Source: an uncultured Massilia sp.
Lineage (GTDB): Bacteria > Pseudomonadota > Gammaproteobacteria > Burkholderiales > Burkholderiaceae
NCBI GenBank assembly: GCA_946886065.1
Contig: CAMPHU010000186.1
Coordinates: forward strand, 1-9,203
Direction: 5' to 3'
DNA: 9,203 nt
Part shown: positions 6,879-9,203 of the stretch, one piece after another
How the letters are laid out: every line of letters starts with the position of its first letter
Position numbering within the stretch: position 1 is the first letter of the stretch
Position numbers and translations under genes: made by a program
The notes under the pieces: model-generated
What the model saw: the letters and a program-made list of their open reading frames with translations, nothing else
Told to the model about the DNA's origin: nothing
Database searches by the model: none

Positions 6879-8246
6879 TCAGCCGCGCGGCAGCGAGATC
6901 CTCACCTGCAGGCCGCCGCCTTCCCGGTTCGCCGCCGAAATGTCGCCCCCATGGGCATGCACCACGCGCTGGGCGATGGCCAGGCCGAGGCCGTGGCCGT
7001 CCACGCCCGTCCCGGCCGGGTTGGCGCGGTAGAAGGGCTCGAAAATGTGGGCCAGCCCGGCCGGCGCGATGCCCGGACCGTGGTCCAGGACCTCGACCCG
7101 CGCCATTCCCTGCGTGCCGGTGACGACCACCTTGACCAGCCCACCCGCCGCGCCATGCTTGACGGCGTTGCGGATCACGTTCTCCAGGGCGCTCCACAGC
7201 AGGTCCGGGTCGCCATCGACGTTCACGCTGCCTTCGGCTTCGACGGCGATGCGCGGCGTGTCGTCGGGATCCGCCTCGCCGGCTTCGAAGCGCGCATCGT
7301 CGACGATGGCGTCCACCAGTTCGGTCAGGTCGACCGCTTCGCGCCTGGTCACGCCGTCGGAGGCCTCCAGGCGCGACAGCGTCAGCAGCTCGCCGACCAG
7401 CTTGTCCATGCGGACGCTCTCGCGCTCGATGCGCTCGAGCGAGGAGGCGATCCTGTCTGGCTGCTGGTGCGCGAGCCCGACCGCCGCCTGCAAGCGCGCC
7501 AGCGGCGAGCGCAGTTCGTGCGAGACGTCGTGCAACAGGCGGCGCTGGCCGTCCATGAGCATGCGCAGCTGGCCGCTCATGCGGTCGAAGTCGCGCCCCA
7601 GGTCGCTGAGTTCGTCGCCGCCGGTAGGCTTGTCCGTGAAGCGCGGCGCCAGGTCGCCGGCCGCCGCCGCGTCGAAGGCGCTGCGCAGCGCCCGGATCGG
7701 GCGCGCGAAGTACCAGGCGAGCAAGGCGGCGAACAGCAGGCTGGCCAGGACGGCGGCGACGATGCCGGCCGCCTGGCCGACACGCCGGCCCCAGCCCGGA
7801 TCCATGCCGGGGCCGCCGTGTCCGCGCAGGACGCCCGGCGGCGGGCTGTAGCGGCGCGAGACCAGGGCCAGGTAGCGGCTGCCGTCCGGGGCGAGCAGCT
7901 GGCGCACGCCGCGCAGCGTCTTCCCTTCGCGCAGGCTGCGCTCCGCTTCCTGGACCAGCTCGGGCGGCACGGCGCGGCCGAGCAGGTCGCGGCGCCCGGT
8001 GTCGAGCACGAAGACCTGCGGCCGCTGCAGTTCGCCCAGCATGCCGCGCAGGGCGCCGATGCCGCCATGCCTGAGCGTGGCGCTGGCGGCGTCGAGGACG
8101 ATGGTGGCCGGCGGGCCGGTATCCAGCACGGGCGCCTGGTGCTGGCGCGCCTGGTCGCGCAGCCAGAAGGCGCCGCCGATGCCGATCGTGGCCGCCACCT
8201 GGGCGAGCAGGATCGAGAAAAAGAACTTCCAGAACAAGCGGCCCAT
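6879..8246 (-). CDS. cpxA: CpxA-like sensor histidine kinase
   Basis: Inner-membrane kinase expected to sense envelope stress and phosphorylate the flanking CpxR-like regulators. Its 455 residues are close to E. coli CpxA. It has TM1 at about 8-28, a periplasmic sensor region (about 30-157) ending in a Pro/Gly-rich stretch, and TM2 at about 158-180. A HAMP domain follows (ARPIRALR...GDL...DELSDLGRDF). The phosphorylation box is HDVSHELRSPL with His243. The ATPase domain has the N box ENVIRNAVKH (355-364), G1 DHGPGIA (from D388), the F box FEPFYR and G2 GHGLGLAI (418-425). All key residues are present, so it should be active as kinase and phosphatase. The ATG lies one base after the upstream regulator's stop (TAG-C-ATG), with GGGAG as Shine-Dalgarno inside that gene's end, so translation is coupled. 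The periplasmic domain is little conserved, so its signal is unknown. Confidence 0.9.
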   Translation of the reverse strand: MGRLFWKFFFSILLAQVAATIGIGGAFWLRDQARQHQAPVLDTGPPATIVLDAASATLRHGGIGALRGMLGELQRPQVFVLDTGRRDLLGRAVPPELVQEAERSLREGKTLRGVRQLLAPDGSRYLALVSRRYSPPPGVLRGHGGPGMDPGWGRRVGQAAGIVAAVLASLLFAALLAWYFARPIRALRSAFDAAAAGDLAPRFTDKPTGGDELSDLGRDFDRMSGQLRMLMDGQRRLLHDVSHELRSPLARLQAAVGLAHQQPDRIASSLERIERESVRMDKLVGELLTLSRLEASDGVTRREAVDLTELVDAIVDDARFEAGEADPDDTPRIAVEAEGSVNVDGDPDLLWSALENVIRNAVKHGAAGGLVKVVVTGTQGMARVEVLDHGPGIAPAGLAHIFEPFYRANPAGTGVDGHGLGLAIAQRVVHAHGGDISAANREGGGLQVRISLPRG

Positions 8247-8247
8247 G

Positions 8248-8934
8248 CTACTCCCGGATCAGCTGGTAGCCCTGGCGGTAGATGGTCTGCAGGCAGGAGC
8301 GGCCGTCCGACAGCGGGCCGAGCTTGTGCCGCAGGCTGCTCAGGTGGACGTCGATGTTGCGGTCGAAGCGCGCCAGCGGACGGCCCAGGCCCAATTCCGA
8401 CAGTTCGTTCTTGCTGACCGGCCGGCCCGCGTTGCGCGCCAGGACTTCGAGCAGGTTGAATTCGGTGCTGGTCAGGTCGAGCGGGGCGCCGTCCCAGGTG
8501 GCGCGGCGCTGCTCGGGGAACATGGTCAGCTTGCCGACGCCGAGCACTGCGCCGGGCGCGGTGTCCGGCTGCGGGTGGGTGCGGCGCAGGATGGCGCGCA
8601 CGCGGGCGGTCAGCTCGCGCGGCGTGCAGGGCTTGGCGACATAGTCGTCCGCGCCCAGTTCCAGGCCCAGGATGCGGTCGGCGTCGTCGCCGCGCGCGGT
8701 CAGCATCAGGACCGGGATACGGCTGGCGGCGCGGATCTGGCGCAGGGCCTCGATCCCGCTCATGCCGGGCATCATGACGTCGAGGATGACGATGGCGTGC
8801 TGGCCGGCCAGCGCCGCGCGCACGCCGTCCTCGCCGTTGTGGACGCAGGACGCCTGGAAGCCCTCCTGTCCGAGGTATTCCGCGAACATGCCGACCAGTT
8901 CGACGTCGTCGTCGATGAGGAGTACGTGATTCAT
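8248..8934 (-). CDS. cpxR: CpxR-like OmpR-family response regulator, first gene of the operon
   Basis: Cytoplasmic transcription factor, 228 residues, close to E. coli CpxR (232) in length and motifs. The receiver has D8-D9, phosphoacceptor D52 in LDVMMPGMSG, T79 in LTARG and K101 in KPCTPREL. The LGLELGADDY and RAILRRTH segments are typical of CpxR. The DNA-binding domain has LTSTEFNLLEVLA, LGRPLARFDRNIDVHLSSLRHKL and the wing DGRSCLQTIYRQGY. A longer upstream reading to 9153 is rejected because homology to receivers starts exactly at MNHVLLIDDD. No Shine-Dalgarno precedes this ATG; a candidate extended -10 sits so close that the mRNA may be leaderless. A GTAAA-N5-GTAAA box upstream matches the CpxR consensus, suggesting autoregulation. 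The CpxR name is inferred from protein motifs plus that box. Confidence 0.9.
   Translation of the reverse strand: MNHVLLIDDDVELVGMFAEYLGQEGFQASCVHNGEDGVRAALAGQHAIVILDVMMPGMSGIEALRQIRAASRIPVLMLTARGDDADRILGLELGADDYVAKPCTPRELTARVRAILRRTHPQPDTAPGAVLGVGKLTMFPEQRRATWDGAPLDLTSTEFNLLEVLARNAGRPVSKNELSELGLGRPLARFDRNIDVHLSSLRHKLGPLSDGRSCLQTIYRQGYQLIRE
8432..8474. repeat. Direct repeat copy B, inside the first regulator gene
   Basis: Mate of 6302-6344 (41 of 43 positions identical, same orientation). The mismatches are 8449/6319 and 8456/6326. A second shared stretch, CTGCAGGCAGGAGCG, lies near the 3' ends of both regulator genes (about 6158 and 8288). Confidence 0.75.
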
Positions 8935-8940
8935 GGCGCA

Positions 8941-8949
8941 AGGATAGCA
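8941..8949 (-). promoter_or_regulatory. Candidate extended -10 promoter of the cpx-like operon
   Basis: On the minus strand 8949-8941 reads TGCTATCCT, a TGn-extended -10 with TATCCT matching TATAAT at four of six positions. Only six bases separate it from the ATG at 8934, so the transcript would begin at or next to the start codon. No good -35 is visible at the usual spacing, which fits an extended -10 helped by an activator bound upstream. This is a motif call by eye only. Confidence 0.35.
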
Positions 8950-8985
8950 AAGAGCGGCCCCCGGCTCCTTGTCGGTCCGGGGAGA

Positions 8986-9020
8986 TTTACCTCGTTTTAC
9001 GCCGCTTGTCGGCGTTTTAC
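8986..9020 (-). promoter_or_regulatory. CpxR-type operator: three GTAAA half-sites
   Basis: TTTAC occurs on the + strand at 8986-8990, 8996-9000 and 9016-9020, i.e. GTAAA on the minus strand. The first two form GTAAA-ACGAG-GTAAA, an exact match to the CpxR consensus GTAAA-N5-GTAAA. The third half-site is 20 bp further on, so all three lie on the same helical face. Measured from the regulator ATG at 8934, the full box is centred near -59, a usual position for an activator contacting RNA polymerase from upstream. The site also lies 49-83 bases before the divergent ATG at 9069, so it could control both directions. Confidence 0.7.
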
Positions 9021-9055
9021 ATGGGGCCGCAACAGAATGGCGGCTCCGAACCGCC

Positions 9056-9061
9056 TGAGGA
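9056..9061 (+). promoter_or_regulatory. Shine-Dalgarno fixing the start at 9069
   Basis: TGAGGA followed by seven bases and ATG at 9069. This is one of the best ribosome-binding sites in the window and shows that a gene really starts here, even though the downstream reading frame is broken. Confidence 0.65.
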
Positions 9062-9068
9062 AACCACG

Positions 9069-9203
9069 ATGAACAAGATCTCCGTCCACCTCGCGGTCGC
9101 TGAGGCAGCGCTGCTGCGCCCCGGCGGCCGGGGTGGCGGTCTACCTGTGGCATTGCACCCGCGAGGGCGGCTATTCGATGTACTCGGACGGCATCGCCGG
9201 CGA
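9069..9203 (+). pseudogene. Intradiol ring-cleavage dioxygenase-like gene, 5' end, frame-disrupted and cut by the window edge
   Basis: The ATG at 9069 has a good Shine-Dalgarno and starts MNKISVHLAV. That frame stays open to the window end but soon becomes an Arg/Gly/Pro-rich, shadow-like sequence. The next frame reads CCAPAAGVAVYLWHC (from about 9109) and then TREGGYSMYSDGIAG. I recognise this as the conserved core strand of intradiol dioxygenases (protocatechuate 3,4-dioxygenase/catechol dioxygenase-like family), including the tyrosine that serves as an iron ligand in active members. In that frame there is a TGA at 9070-9072 and no ATG before 9178. Family members usually have several dozen residues more before this motif, so an internal deletion that also shifts the frame explains both facts. 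A base error alone would not explain the shortness. The catalytic remainder lies beyond the window. It is divergent from the regulator operon and may share its operator. Confidence 0.5.

Noticed and set aside
6814..7197. N-terminal extension of the second regulator into the kinase gene
   Set aside because: The extension is the alternate frame of the kinase ATPase domain; receiver homology starts at VLLIDDD.
6843..8417. 524-codon + strand open frame antisense to the kinase
   Set aside because: Mirror frame of the kinase, full of Gln/Arg/Ala runs with no domain; the opposite strand has a complete set of kinase motifs.
8935..9153. N-terminal extension of the first regulator to 9153
   Set aside because: It would run through the operator region and across the divergent gene, adds no conserved sequence, and the receiver begins at 8934.

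Overview
The window is GC-rich DNA that reads like a betaproteobacterium, most likely a Burkholderiales member close to Oxalobacteraceae (Massilia/Duganella type). This is inferred from composition, codon use and the look of the proteins, not from any marker gene. It holds three unrelated blocks: a type VI secretion (T6SS) toxin/immunity pair, the competence gene comEC, and a CpxRA-like envelope-stress operon with two response regulators.

Block 1 (about 1-3753, + strand). The window opens in the last codons of an upstream gene whose stop overlaps the start of a PGAP1/LCAT-like lipase of the Tle4 type. That lipase overlaps, by the same ATGA arrangement, a Tli4-type immunity protein. The immunity protein has an N-terminal export signal or anchor and an unusual C-terminal extension made of two related CPxxGWWxC modules. 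The 310 bases after it have no intact gene but keep a recognisable fragment of another Tli4 coding sequence, apparently a decayed second immunity gene. The toxin and the immunity core are visibly lower in GC than the rest, as expected of transferred DNA.

Block 2 (3763-6114, + strand). A full-length ComEC/Rec2, the inner-membrane DNA-uptake channel, with its C-terminal metallo-beta-lactamase domain and intact metal-binding motif. It is convergent with block 3, with only 3 bp between the stop codons.

Block 3 (6118-8934, - strand). Transcription order is CpxR-like regulator, CpxA-like histidine kinase, then a second CpxR-like regulator. By hand alignment the two regulators are about 71% identical, so the operon looks like a tandem duplication around one kinase. 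Upstream, in the divergent intergenic region, three TTTAC/GTAAA half-sites are spaced 10 and 20 bp apart. Two of them form an exact GTAAA-N5-GTAAA CpxR box, which suggests autoregulation. The apparent promoter places the transcription start at or next to the ATG.

Right edge (9069-9203, + strand). A gene with a good Shine-Dalgarno starts divergently from the regulator operon. Its sequence soon shows the GVAVYLWHC...YSMYSDG signature of intradiol ring-cleavage dioxygenases, but in a different frame from the ATG and much too close to it. It looks truncated or frame-disrupted.

No tRNA, rRNA, CRISPR array, transposase or convincing intrinsic terminator was seen.
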